A stretch of DNA of 64,000 nt. Source: an uncultured Alphaproteobacteria bacterium. Its GTDB lineage: Bacteria; Pseudomonadota; Alphaproteobacteria; Bin95. Position numbers and translations under genes: made by a program. Shown here piece by piece: positions 10,794 to 20,549 of this stretch. A model generated the notes under the pieces. The model worked only from the letters and a program-made list of their open reading frames with translations. It was not told where the DNA came from and did no database searches. The DNA is taken from assembly GCA_937891825.1 (NCBI GenBank), contig CALAHN010000089.1:118488-182487 (forward strand). The letters are read 5' to 3'. Within the stretch, counting starts at the first letter, position 1. Each line of letters opens with the position of its first letter.

Positions 10794-12908
10794 ATGACAT
10801 GGGCTGCTTCGATCGCGCGGGTCACGCTGGATTGCCTTCTGGCCTGGCGCGGTTTTGGCCTGTGCGCGGCGGGCGCGCTTATCGGCCTGTTTTCCTTGAG
10901 CTTTCAGCCAGGGGTGTTCGCCAATCTCGGGCCCAACTGGTTCGATGCGCTCAATCAGGTTTGGCCACGGCAGCGGATTTCTGAACCGGTGGTCATTGTG
11001 GCGATCGATGAGGCGAGCGTCGCCGAGTTCGGGACGTGGCCCTGGCCGCGGGCGCAAACGGCCCGCCTATTCGAACGGATCGCCGCCGCCGGACCCGCGG
11101 CGGTCGGCGTCGATATCATTTTTTCCGAAGCCGCCAGCGGGTCTGCCGCCGCGATAGCGCTGCAGCCCGACGTGCCGCTCGACGTGAAGGCGTGGCTCGA
11201 AGCGCAGCCGAGCGGCGACGATGCGCTGGCGGCGGCGATCGCGACCGGCCCATTCGTGCTCGCCGTCGGCGACCGTGGCGCCAAGGTTACCGGACCGCCC
11301 GACGGAATGCCGCCCGGCATCCTCTACCAGGGACCGGACCCGGCGCCGGCGCTGACCCGGTGGCAGGTCCCATTCACGCCGCTCCGGTCCTTGGCGAACT
11401 TCACGGACGCGGCGTCGGGGGAGGGCGTCATTATTCAGGACCCTGGCGTCGATGGCGTGGTGCGCCAGATCGGACAGATATTTCAGGTCGGCGGCGGCCA
11501 CCTGGCGCCGGGCCTTGCCCTGGAGATGATGCGGGTCGCGAGCGGCGCCAATCGGATCGGGCTGGTGACTGATGCGCGCGGCGTCGACCTTGTCGTGCTG
11601 GTTGCTGGCAATGATCCGGTGCTCACGTTGCAAACGGAGCCGGACGGCACGGTGCGGCCCTGGCTTGGCGCGCGCGATGTCTCCCGTGAGGTCTCCGCGC
11701 TTGGACTGCTCAACGATGACGCCGAACTTGCAAGGCTCACCGGCAAGCTGGTGCTTGTCGGGTATACGGCCGCGGGCGGCGTCGACAAGCGCGTATCGGC
11801 GCTCGGGGAATTGCTGCCGGGCGTCGACATGCATCGCCAGACGCTTGAAGCGATCTTCGATCAGCGGCTGCTGCATCGGCCGACCTGGGCCTTGCGGGCG
11901 GAAACGCTTTTCGCGATCGTTCTGATCCTGGCCGCGGCATTTCTGCCGATCCGGTTCCGGATCGGTCCGGGCATGCTGGTCGGCGCTGCCGTCATCCTTG
12001 CCCCGCTGGCGATTTCCGCGACGGCCTATCGGGCCAACCTGCTCTTGCTGGACGGCGCCACGCCGGCGCTCGCGGCCTTCGTCGGCTCGCTGACGGGCTT
12101 GATGGCCCACCTGATCCTGACCGAGCGGGATCGACGGCGGGCTCAGGCCGTACAGGCGCGCTTCGACGGCGAAATGGCCGCGGCCAAACGCATCCAGATG
12201 GGAATTCTTCCCAATGCGGCCGAATTGTTCGCGGGCGAGAGCCGCTTCTCGATCGCGGCGACGAGCGAGCCGGCGCGAACCGTCGGCGGCGACCTCTTCG
12301 ATTTTTTCCTGCTGGACGATCGCCGCCTGTTTTTCCTCGTCGGCGACGTCGCAGGCAAGGGCCCCGAAGCGAGCTTATTCATGGCGATCTCGAAGTCCTT
12401 GTGCAAATCGACCGCGCTCCGCGGCGGCATGGATATCGGGCAAATCCTGACCCAGGCGAATACGGAGATCGCGCGGGACAATCCCGCGACCATGTTTGTC
12501 ACTGCCTTTGCCGGCATCCTTGATGTCGAATCCGGGGTGCTGGACTATTGCTGCGCGGGCCACGAGCCGCCCTGGCGCGTGCCGCCCGACGGTCCAGCCG
12601 TGCGGCTGGAGGGCGTGGGCGGCGGACCGCCGCTCTGCCTGCTCGATGAATTCGACTATGAAACCGACCGGACGACGCTCGCGCCCGGGGAAATGGTCGT
12701 CGTCGTCACCGACGGCGTCACCGAGGCTGCCAACCGCGCGGGGGAATTGTTCGGCGTCGAGCGGACCGATGCCGTCATCGCCGATATGCCCGGCGCCCCT
12801 GACGCAGCCGCGGCCCTCGATCTCTTGACCCGGCCAGTGCATGACTTCGCAGACGGAGAAGAACCTGCAGACGATCTCACCGCGCTTGTGGTGATCTGGC
12901 GCGGCTAG
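10794..12908 (+). CDS. CHASE2 sensor domain plus PP2C/SpoIIE-type serine phosphatase
   Basis: N-terminal CHASE2 ([21 protein letters not shown]), TM block, C-terminal [35 protein letters not shown]. Confidence 0.93.
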   Translation: MTWAASIARVTLDCLLAWRGFGLCAAGALIGLFSLSFQPGVFANLGPNWFDALNQVWPRQRISEPVVIVAIDEASVAEFGTWPWPRAQTARLFERIAAAGPAAVGVDIIFSEAASGSAAAIALQPDVPLDVKAWLEAQPSGDDALAAAIATGPFVLAVGDRGAKVTGPPDGMPPGILYQGPDPAPALTRWQVPFTPLRSLANFTDAASGEGVIIQDPGVDGVVRQIGQIFQVGGGHLAPGLALEMMRVASGANRIGLVTDARGVDLVVLVAGNDPVLTLQTEPDGTVRPWLGARDVSREVSALGLLNDDAELARLTGKLVLVGYTAAGGVDKRVSALGELLPGVDMHRQTLEAIFDQRLLHRPTWALRAETLFAIVLILAAAFLPIRFRIGPGMLVGAAVILAPLAISATAYRANLLLLDGATPALAAFVGSLTGLMAHLILTERDRRRAQAVQARFDGEMAAAKRIQMGILPNAAELFAGESRFSIAATSEPARTVGGDLFDFFLLDDRRLFFLVGDVAGKGPEASLFMAISKSLCKSTALRGGMDIGQILTQANTEIARDNPATMFVTAFAGILDVESGVLDYCCAGHEPPWRVPPDGPAVRLEGVGGGPPLCLLDEFDYETDRTTLAPGEMVVVVTDGVTEAANRAGELFGVERTDAVIADMPGAPDAAAALDLLTRPVHDFADGEEPADDLTALVVIWRG

Positions 12909-13021
12909 ATTTCGCTGGAATAGTGAGGGTTCCCCTTGCGCTGCAGCGCAGATTGTCGTGGTATGGGAAAAATAAAAATGCAGGGGTGCAACGCTCCTCG
13001 TTGAACGAACAGGAGAGCGTG

Positions 13022-13762
13022 ATGGCGGAAGATATTGCGATACAAATGCGCAACGTCAACAAATGGTTCGGCAAGTTTCACGTTCTGAAGGATATCAATC
13101 TTCAGATTGGACGCGGCGAGCGGATCGTGGTTTGCGGCCCATCGGGTTCCGGCAAGTCGACTTTGGTGCGCTGCATCAATCGCCTGGAGGAACATCAGGA
13201 GGGCGATATTGTCGTCGATGGCGTCGAATTGACAAACGATCTGAAGAATATCGATCAGGTTCGTTCGGAAGTTGGCATGGTCTTCCAAAGCTTCAATCTG
13301 TTTCCGCATCTGAGCGTGCTTGAGAATTGCACGCTGGCGCCGATCTGGGTGCGCAAGCAGCCGAAGGCGGAAGCCGAAGCGGCGGCTATGAAATATCTGG
13401 AACGGGTGAAGATCCCGGAGCAGGCGATGAAATATCCTGGCCAGTTGTCTGGCGGCCAGCAGCAGCGCGTCGCGATCGCGCGCGCGCTTTGCATGAACCC
13501 CCGGATCATGCTGTTCGATGAACCGACAAGCGCCCTTGACCCGGAGATGATCAAGGAAGTGCTGGATGTGATGGTCGATCTTGCGGAAAGCGGCATGACC
13601 ATGGTGTGCGTGACCCATGAAATGGGCTTCGCCCGCCAGGTCGCGAACCGTGTGATCTTCATGGACGGCGGTCAGATCGTCGAAGAAAACGAGCCCGTCG
13701 CCTTCTTTGAAAACCCCCGCAACGAGCGGACGCAACTTTTCCTCTCGCAGATATTGCACTAG
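13022..13762 (+). CDS. Polar amino-acid ABC transporter ATP-binding protein (GlnQ/AapP-like)
   Basis: Walker [10 protein letters not shown], signature [15 protein letters not shown], Walker [15 protein letters not shown]; start trimmed to MAEDIAIQM. Confidence 0.95.
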   Translation: MAEDIAIQMRNVNKWFGKFHVLKDINLQIGRGERIVVCGPSGSGKSTLVRCINRLEEHQEGDIVVDGVELTNDLKNIDQVRSEVGMVFQSFNLFPHLSVLENCTLAPIWVRKQPKAEAEAAAMKYLERVKIPEQAMKYPGQLSGGQQQRVAIARALCMNPRIMLFDEPTSALDPEMIKEVLDVMVDLAESGMTMVCVTHEMGFARQVANRVIFMDGGQIVEENEPVAFFENPRNERTQLFLSQILH

Positions 13763-13798
13763 ATCAAACCAGTCTTGGGCGGTGTCGCCTAAGACCGG
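13760..13798. repeat. Partial copy of composite palindromic element (hairpin A only)
   Basis: TAGATCAAACCAGTCTTGGGCGgtgtCGCCTAAGACCGG; 13-position stem 13769-13781/13786-13798 with one mismatch; begins on the ATPase stop codon. Confidence 0.7.
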
Positions 13799-13831
13799 AG
13801 AATTTATTCGTCCTCAAGAAAATGAGATTGA

Positions 13832-13861
13832 CCGCCCTTTGGCGGAAGCGCCAAAGGGCGG
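13832..13861. repeat. 13-bp perfect hairpin
   Basis: CCGCCCTTTGGCG-gaag-CGCCAAAGGGCGG, no following T-run on either strand. Confidence 0.7.
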
Positions 13862-13944
13862 ATCGGGAGCAATTGGCTGCGGGCGCGAATTCCCGGTCGC
13901 GCGCTGGCGCTGGCTGTGGCATGGTCGCTTGGCGCGAACAGGAT

Positions 13945-14282
13945 GCGGACGTGGCGAAATCGGTAGACGCAGCAGACTTTAATTGGAGTGCCCGCAGGGA
14001 AATCTGCTGGGTAGAACCGCTCAAATTCGGGGAACGCTAAAGGCCCTGGAGCGCGGGCGGGCTCAGACGAGCACGCCGTTCTCCAGGATCCCAGGCCAAT
14101 CCCGAACCAAGCCCCAAGCGCGGGGAAGGTGTAGAGACTGGACGGGCGGCGCCTAAGGCGAAAGCTAGGGCGAAGGGACAGTCCAGACCACGAACGCCCA
14201 TTCGGGCGGCGGCGAAAGTCGAAGTGGTACGAAAATCTGTTTCTCTATGAGAGTGCGGGTTCGAGTCCCGCCGTCCGCACCA
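13945..14282 (+). tRNA. tRNA-Leu(UAA), split by a group I intron: exons 13945..13979 and 14232..14282 (86 nt spliced incl. encoded CCA)
   Basis: Acceptor GCGGACG/CGTCCGC (7 bp) + A + CCA; D arm GCG..CGC; anticodon stem GCAGA/TCTGT with loop C-T-T|A-A-A-A = UAA; class II variable arm TCTC/GAGA; T arm GCGGG-TTCGAGT-CCCGC. Confidence 0.95.
13980..14231 (+). ncRNA. Group I intron (252 nt, no ORF) inserted between U34 and A35 of tRNA-Leu(UAA)
   Basis: 5' splice after U (CUU^UAAUUG-GAG, U.G in P1), P4 TTCGGG 14026-14031/CCCGAA 14101-14106, P5-region CTGGAG/CTCCAG, P7 GACTG 14136-14140/CAGTC 14179-14183, CCAC/GTGG near 3' end, terminal G. Confidence 0.92.
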
Positions 14283-14297
14283 ATTTTCGCTTCCCGT

Positions 14298-16808
14298 CTA
14301 CAGCACCGGCGCCGGCGAATAAGTTGCGATCCGTTCGGCCGCGGCCGCGCGGATAATCGACTCGATCGCCGGGTCGCGGGCCGACAGCTTCTGAAACGCC
14401 CGGCGGCGCAGCGCCAGAAGGCGGCAGAAGCCGAGCGAGGTGACATCGGCCGAACGCCTGCGGTGCGGATAGAGGAACGCCAACTCGCCGAAGAAGTCGC
14501 CGGTGCCGTAACTCACCGTCGTGTCGCCGACCACGGTCTCGAGTGCGCCCGATGCGACGAAATACATCGTGCCGCCACGCTCGCCCGCTTTCACGACCTG
14601 CTCGCCCGGCGTCGAAAATTCGGTGCGGAGGGCTTTGGCCAGGGACCGCTTCTGTTGCGGCGAGAGGGCGGCGAAGACCGGCACGCGATCCAGCAGCGCC
14701 GTCGGCGTCATGGTCAGGTCAAGCTTCGGCGGCTGGGCCGCCCGGCGCTCGCGCGCCTCGAGGCCGGCGATAAGGTCGTCATACAATTCCTGGCCGATGA
14801 CGCCGTCGCTCAACAGGCGGGCATATTGCTGCCGTTCGCGGCGGATGGCGGTGCGCGCGACAAGCGCCGTTTCGACCGACAGGGAATATTTCGGGTATTG
14901 GGTCGCAATCGCCTCGATCTCGCCATTGATCGCAACATGACGGTGCTGCATGACCTGCTTCAGGTTGTCGGCGGCATCCGTCCCGATCATCGGTTCGATG
15001 GAGCGGCCGACGAAGTCGACCAGGTCGCGAACGAACCGCTCGCTTTCCAGAAGCGTCGTGAAATGCAGCTCGATCGTCGCCCGAAGCGGCCAGTCGAGCC
15101 AGAGATAGCGCCGAAGCAGCACCGCGGCGCGAAACGGCTTCGACGGCCGGAGCGCCGTCATCGTCGCCGCGGCATAGCCTTCGCGGCCGTCCATGCGCGC
15201 AGCGTCGGCGATGCGGTCGGCGTTCAGGCGGAGCACGGCGGCGGCGCGGCGGCCGATGGCGCCGTCTTCCAGCGCGCGCCGGATCAAGCGGGCTTCCTGG
15301 CCGGCGGCGATTGCGAGACCGAGGCGCAGACGCTCGCCGAAGGGGATCCGTTCGCCGGCGGCCTGGGCTTCGGCCTCAGCCTCAACGGCCAGCTTCTGCT
15401 CGCCGAGCGCGGCTTCGACGGCGGCGAGGGCCTCCGGCTCCAGGTGTCGTTCCCGGGCAATGTTGCCGACGACGGTGCGGACACGCTCCAGCGAGCCGGC
15501 GATGATCTTTTCCCGGAGCGCCATGTCGGTCGCGGACAAGCTGTTCAACTTGAGCTTCCGGGTCAGCCAGGCCAGCGTCGACGCGTTCAGGAAAATCGTG
15601 AGCAGCGTATAGGTCGCGGCGATCGCGGCCAGCATGCGAGCGTCGCTGCCGAGCGCCGAAAGGTCCGCGATCGAGAGCGCCAGGACGAGCGTCACCGAAC
15701 CCCGGACGCCGCCCCAAAGCACCAGATAGCTTTGCTGGCGGGTCAGGGGCGCCGTCAGGCGGATGCGGGCGAGGGCGGGCGTGACGCCCAGCAGGATCAC
15801 CGCCCGCGCCGCCATGGCCGCCAGGTAGACCACCAATGTCGCCGGTACGATCATCCAATCCAGCGCGCCGATCAGGCCTGGCACGAGGCTCGTCGCGATG
15901 ATCATGATCAAGGCGTTCGCCCAGAACCCGATCTGGGTCCAGACCGTGCGGACCGTCTGCCAGTTTCCGGGGCCCATGCGCATGAAGCCGGTCCAGCCTG
16001 TCATCATGCCGGCGAACACGACTGCGACGACGCCGGAGCCGCCGAAGACCTGCTCAGCCGCGATGAAGGAGCCGTAAGCGACGATGACGGTGACCGAGGC
16101 CTCGGCGGCGCTTGAGCGCGACAGCAGCGGATAGATCTGGCCCGCGACCGCCGCGATCAACAGGCCGACGCCGGCGCCTGTGCCGAAGCTGTAAAGAAAA
16201 TCGTACAAAATCCGCAGGAAGGATGGCGTTATTTCATGGCGCATGACGCCCAGGAGCAATCCGAAAATTGCGATCGCCGCCGCGTCGTTCAGCAAGCTTT
16301 CGCCTTCCAGGATGACCAGAAGCCGGCGCGGGGCGCCCAGTTCGCGGAATGTCGAGATGACCGCGCCAGGGTCGGTCGTCGCGACGGCGCTGCCAAGCAA
16401 CAGGCAGGCTACGAAGGCGATCGGCGTCGCCGCCCAAAGCGCCACGCCGACCAACGCGGTCGCGGTCGCAACCGCCAGCACCGCCATCACCACGACAAGC
16501 GCCGTATCCTCCGCCAGCCGCCGGACATTGACCGATAACGTCATCTCGAACAGGAGCGGCGGGAGGAAGAGGTACAGCATCGACTGCGAGTTCAGCGCCA
16601 GTTGCTGCACGAACCATTGGTCATAGCTGTCGAGGACTCCGGAATGCACCTCTCCGCCCAGCACCGATGTGACTAAGCCGTAAGTCAGGCCAAGCGCGGC
16701 GAACAGCACGGCGACCGGCTGATGCAGCCAGCGCGCCAGGGGCACGGCCAGGGCGGCCACGCCCAAAAGCGCCAGCAGCAGCAGCAAGCCGACAATGACG
16801 ATGCTCAT
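14298..16808 (-). CDS. CPA1-type Na+(K+)/H+ antiporter with C-terminal cyclic-nucleotide-binding domain
   Basis: 836 aa; TM antiporter core (ESLLNDAAAIAIFGLLLG, LVLWGGVRGSVTLVLALS) and cNMP domain (VKAGERGGTMYFVASGALETVVGD...FFGELAFLYPHRRRSADVTS). Confidence 0.93.
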   Translation of the reverse strand: MSIVIVGLLLLLALLGVAALAVPLARWLHQPVAVLFAALGLTYGLVTSVLGGEVHSGVLDSYDQWFVQQLALNSQSMLYLFLPPLLFEMTLSVNVRRLAEDTALVVVMAVLAVATATALVGVALWAATPIAFVACLLLGSAVATTDPGAVISTFRELGAPRRLLVILEGESLLNDAAAIAIFGLLLGVMRHEITPSFLRILYDFLYSFGTGAGVGLLIAAVAGQIYPLLSRSSAAEASVTVIVAYGSFIAAEQVFGGSGVVAVVFAGMMTGWTGFMRMGPGNWQTVRTVWTQIGFWANALIMIIATSLVPGLIGALDWMIVPATLVVYLAAMAARAVILLGVTPALARIRLTAPLTRQQSYLVLWGGVRGSVTLVLALSIADLSALGSDARMLAAIAATYTLLTIFLNASTLAWLTRKLKLNSLSATDMALREKIIAGSLERVRTVVGNIARERHLEPEALAAVEAALGEQKLAVEAEAEAQAAGERIPFGERLRLGLAIAAGQEARLIRRALEDGAIGRRAAAVLRLNADRIADAARMDGREGYAAATMTALRPSKPFRAAVLLRRYLWLDWPLRATIELHFTTLLESERFVRDLVDFVGRSIEPMIGTDAADNLKQVMQHRHVAINGEIEAIATQYPKYSLSVETALVARTAIRRERQQYARLLSDGVIGQELYDDLIAGLEARERRAAQPPKLDLTMTPTALLDRVPVFAALSPQQKRSLAKALRTEFSTPGEQVVKAGERGGTMYFVASGALETVVGDTTVSYGTGDFFGELAFLYPHRRRSADVTSLGFCRLLALRRRAFQKLSARDPAIESIIRAAAAERIATYSPAPVL

Positions 16809-17096
16809 GACAGGCGTGCGGGCGCGCGCTGCGGCCTGGCCGGGCCATCGGGCAAATCCGGGTGCTGATGCTCAGCCATCGAAGCGCCAATTTCTCGCGG
16901 GGGCTTGCCCCGCGCGTCAGGAAGACGTCGCCGCACGCCCGAAGCGCGCGCCCTTCGGCGAAGGCCGGATGGGCATGCCATAAAGGTCGTGGCAGTGTAC
17001 CATAGCTGCGATCGGCCTTTAATCGGTTGATCGTCCAATAGAAAGATTTTTGAAGGCTCAGGCCTCTCTGACGCCTGCGTTGAAGGATGGACTGTT

Positions 17097-18110
17097 ATGC
17101 GGCTCTACCGACTGCCAACGACCAACGGCATCGACGATCTGACCTTGCTGGAGGAAGCGCCGCCGGTTCCGGGGCGGGGTCAGGTGCTGGTGCGGATGCG
17201 CGCCGCCGCCCTGAACTATCGCGATCTCATGGTCGCGACGGGGCGCTTCTCGCAAGGCGCCGCGCCGACCGCGCTCATTCCGATGTCCGACGGCGCGGGC
17301 GAGGTCGCGGCGATCGGCGATGGTGTCGACCGGGTAGCGGTCGGCGACCGTGTCGCGCCGACCTTCATGCAAGCCTGGCTCGGCGGCCCGTTGCAGGCCC
17401 GGTACAACGTCACCGCGCTCGGCGGCAATCTGGACGGCGTGCTGGCCGAATATCGCGTGCTGGATCAGGATGGCGTGGTCCATATTCCGGCCGCCCTGTC
17501 CTTCGAGGAAGCGGCGACCTTGCCATGCGCTGCGCTGACCGCCTGGAATGCGTTGTTCGGCGACCGCGTATTGAAGCCCGGCGAAACCGTTCTGGCTTTG
17601 GGGACCGGCGGCGTCTCGATCTTCGCCATCCAGTTCGCGCGGATGGCTGGCGCCAAAGCGATCGTGACCTCATCCAGCGACGCGAAGTTGGAGCGAGCAA
17701 TGGCGCTTGGCGCGACGGCTGGCGTCAACTACGCCCGACATCCGGAATGGCAGGACGAAGTCCTGGCTCTGACCGGGGGCGAGGGCGTCGATTTCGTCGT
17801 CGAGGTCGGGGGCGCCGGGACCCTGCAGCGCGCGGCGCAGGCGGCAAGGTTCGGCGGCATGATCGGCATGATCGGCTCCTCATTTGCGGCCGGATTGGTT
17901 GATCCGGCGCCGATCATGCGGAAGGGACTTGCATTGCGCGGCATCCGGATCGGCAGCAGAGACATGTTCGAAGCGATGAACCGCGCCGTCGCCGTACACG
18001 GGCTCCGCCCGGTCATCGACACGGTCTTCCCCTTTACGGAGGCGAAGGCGGCCTATCGCCATCTGGAGAGCCAGAAGCATCTGGGAAAGGTCGTCATCGC
18101 AATCGACTGA
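17097..18110 (+). CDS. Zinc-type alcohol dehydrogenase/quinone oxidoreductase (MDR family)
   Basis: 337 aa; GDRVAPTF, VLALGTGGVSIFAIQFARMAGA. Confidence 0.92.
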   Translation: MRLYRLPTTNGIDDLTLLEEAPPVPGRGQVLVRMRAAALNYRDLMVATGRFSQGAAPTALIPMSDGAGEVAAIGDGVDRVAVGDRVAPTFMQAWLGGPLQARYNVTALGGNLDGVLAEYRVLDQDGVVHIPAALSFEEAATLPCAALTAWNALFGDRVLKPGETVLALGTGGVSIFAIQFARMAGAKAIVTSSSDAKLERAMALGATAGVNYARHPEWQDEVLALTGGEGVDFVVEVGGAGTLQRAAQAARFGGMIGMIGSSFAAGLVDPAPIMRKGLALRGIRIGSRDMFEAMNRAVAVHGLRPVIDTVFPFTEAKAAYRHLESQKHLGKVVIAID

Positions 18111-18217
18111 CGGAGACGCCCGACAGGGCGCGTCGCCCGCATTGCCGTTCTCCGGCAAAGGCGACAGACTTCCAGCTTGCAGCAGTCTCCGCAATCGAAA
18201 GGAATACAATCCTCGTC

Positions 18218-18865
18218 ATGGTTTCGCTCAGCGAAGAAACACGTATCCCGGCGCCATTGAGCGCCGTCTGGCCATTGTTGCGCGACCCGGAAGTGGTGGC
18301 CTCGTGCATTCCAGGGGCGGAATTGGCGCCCAGTTCGGGCGATGGCCTGTGGCGCGGATCCATTCGCGTGAAGTTCGGCCCGACTGTCGCGGCGTTTCGC
18401 GGCGAGGCCTCGCTGAACTTCGACGATGACGCCAAGACCTGTACCATCGAAGGCCGCGGCATCGACCAGCGCGGCGCCTCGCGCGCCCTTGCGTCGGGCA
18501 CGGTCCTGGCGGACGGCGACGCGACTGCGACCACGCTCAAGATCGACGGCGAATTCAACGTGACCGGGCCGCTCGAAACCTTCGCGAACGCTGGCGGCGT
18601 CCATGTAGCTCGGGCGTTGCTGGCAGAGTTTTCGGCCAATCTCGCTGCCCTGGCGCAGGACAAAACGCAACCGGCCGCAGGGGCGACGCCCGAGGCCGCG
18701 GCGTCCGGCGATGCGATGGCAGCCGGCGCGACGCCGCAGCCGAATTCGCCGCCGGAGATAGCGCCACAGCCGCAGCGGCCGCCCGCGGCGCTCAACGGCT
18801 TCAGCTTGCTTTGGAAAATCATCAAGTCCGCGCTTGGCGGACTGATCGGCAAAAAGGGAAACTAG
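18218..18865 (+). CDS. CoxG/SRPBCC-family protein (CO dehydrogenase subunit G-like)
   Basis: IPAPLSAVWPLLRDPEVVASCIPGAEL; C-terminal Pro/Ala-rich linker. Confidence 0.88.
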   Translation: MVSLSEETRIPAPLSAVWPLLRDPEVVASCIPGAELAPSSGDGLWRGSIRVKFGPTVAAFRGEASLNFDDDAKTCTIEGRGIDQRGASRALASGTVLADGDATATTLKIDGEFNVTGPLETFANAGGVHVARALLAEFSANLAALAQDKTQPAAGATPEAAASGDAMAAGATPQPNSPPEIAPQPQRPPAALNGFSLLWKIIKSALGGLIGKKGN

Positions 18866-18867
18866 TC

Positions 18868-20532
18868 TTGCAGAAATTGAAGGTCACGGACGTTCTTGCG
18901 GAAGCGTTCAAGGCGGAAGGCGTCGATACGATGTTCGCCCTGATGGGCGATGCGAACATGTACTGGGCCGCCAAGATGGCGGACGTTTATGGCGTCCGCG
19001 TCATTCATGCCCGGCATGAGCATTGCGCCTGCGCCATGGCGGACGGCTATGCGCGCGCGACCGGCAAGGTCGGCGTCGCGACGACGACCTGCGGTCCCGG
19101 CTTCACGCAGATCATGACAGCGCTCACTATCGCCGCACGCGGCAATGTGCCGATGGTCGTCTTCGCCGGCGATTCGCCGATCGGCGCGGCCTGGTATCTG
19201 CAGCAGATCGACATGGCGCCGCTGACGCTTGCGACCGGCGCGCATTTCGTTGCGGTGAAATCGATCGACCGCCTGCTGGATAACGTCCGCGAAGCATTTC
19301 AGGTGGCGCAAGTCGAACGCCGTCCCGTCGTGCTGTCGGTGCCGATGGACCTGCAGGCGCAGGACTATCCCTATATGGCCGATTACACGCCCTCCGCCGA
19401 TATCGTGCCGGCCGCGCAACGGCCATTGCCCGATCCCGTGATCGTCGACCGGTTGATAGACATGATCGAAACGGCGGAGCGGCCGATCATCCTCGCCGGG
19501 CGGGGCGCCGTGCGGTCCGGCGCCAAGGCCGTGCTGGAGGACCTGGCCGAGAGGTCGGGCGCATTGCTGGCGACATCGCTGTTTGGCAAGGGGCTGTTCG
19601 ACGGCAATCCGTTCGCGCTCGATATCGCGGGCGCGTTCGCCAGCGATTTCGCCCGCGAGCGCTTCGCCGAAGCCGACCTGGTGATCGGCGTCGGCGCGGG
19701 CCTTGGCCATTACACGACCGAAGGCGGATATCTCTACCCGACGGCGCAGGTCGTGCAGATCGACGTCAATCCGCGCGGCCTCTGGCAGGGGCTCCGGACG
19801 GCCGACCTCCACATGCGCGCCGATGCGCGCTCGGCAGGCGAGGCGATCCTGAAGCGCATGGCGGAGCGCGGCGTTTCCCGCTCGGGCTTTCGTACCGCCG
19901 ACATGGCGGCGGCGATCGCGGCCGACAGCCCGGACGCGAAAGAATTTCCGGTGCAGCCGAATTCCGTCGATCCCCGCAAGATCATGCTGGAGCTCGACCG
20001 GACGATCCCGAAGGACTGGGACATCGTCGTCGGCGGCGGCCACTATTTCTCCATGGCGATGACCCACTTCAAGGGGCGCGCGGCCGAGCGCTATCACGTC
20101 GTCAACGATTTCGGCGCGATCGGTTCCGGCTTGCCGGCGGCGATCGGCATCGCGGCTTCCAGGGGCGACGGCAAGGTCGCGCTGATCGAGGGCGACGGCA
20201 GTCTCCTGATGCATGTCCAGGAGTTGGAGACCATCCAGCGCCACGGCATCAAGATGCTCATCAACGTGATCAACGATGGCGGCTACGGCGCTGAATTTCA
20301 TAAATTCCGCGCCCGCAATATCGAGGCCGGACAAGCGATTCACGGGCGCGGCGACCTCGCGGCCCTGGCGACCGGGTTCGGCATGCGCAGCGCCACGGTT
20401 AACAGCATGGGCGCGACGGCGGGCCTGTTCAGCGAGCATGAACGGGCGAATATCTCGACGCTTTGGGACGTGCATACTGACGACAAGATCCCGTCGCGCG
20501 CCTATCGCCGGGTGCATTACGGCGAAGCTTGA
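18868..20532 (+). CDS. Thiamine-pyrophosphate-dependent enzyme (acetolactate-synthase-like)
   Basis: TTG start immediately after coxG stop; FALMGDANMYWAAKMADVYG, ARHEHCACAMADGYARATGKVGV, GDGSLLMHVQELETIQRHGIKMLINVINDGGYG. Confidence 0.9.
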   Translation: MQKLKVTDVLAEAFKAEGVDTMFALMGDANMYWAAKMADVYGVRVIHARHEHCACAMADGYARATGKVGVATTTCGPGFTQIMTALTIAARGNVPMVVFAGDSPIGAAWYLQQIDMAPLTLATGAHFVAVKSIDRLLDNVREAFQVAQVERRPVVLSVPMDLQAQDYPYMADYTPSADIVPAAQRPLPDPVIVDRLIDMIETAERPIILAGRGAVRSGAKAVLEDLAERSGALLATSLFGKGLFDGNPFALDIAGAFASDFARERFAEADLVIGVGAGLGHYTTEGGYLYPTAQVVQIDVNPRGLWQGLRTADLHMRADARSAGEAILKRMAERGVSRSGFRTADMAAAIAADSPDAKEFPVQPNSVDPRKIMLELDRTIPKDWDIVVGGGHYFSMAMTHFKGRAAERYHVVNDFGAIGSGLPAAIGIAASRGDGKVALIEGDGSLLMHVQELETIQRHGIKMLINVINDGGYGAEFHKFRARNIEAGQAIHGRGDLAALATGFGMRSATVNSMGATAGLFSEHERANISTLWDVHTDDKIPSRAYRRVHYGEA

Positions 20533-20549
20533 ACCTGGATCAAACAGTT

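Noticed and set aside
14165-14446. 93-aa minus-strand ORF with ADGGTRTRTLIEKQIF
   Set aside because: The GGTRTRT motif is the well-known artefact of translating the antisense of a tRNA T arm; it overlaps the intron-containing tRNA.
14247-16115. 622-aa plus-strand ORF antisense to the antiporter
   Set aside because: Shadow frame, starts inside the tRNA; composition artefact.
16805-17038. 77-aa minus-strand ORF overlapping the antiporter start by ATGA
   Set aside because: Low-complexity R/P-rich sequence with no recognisable family; possible coupling leader but not supportable.
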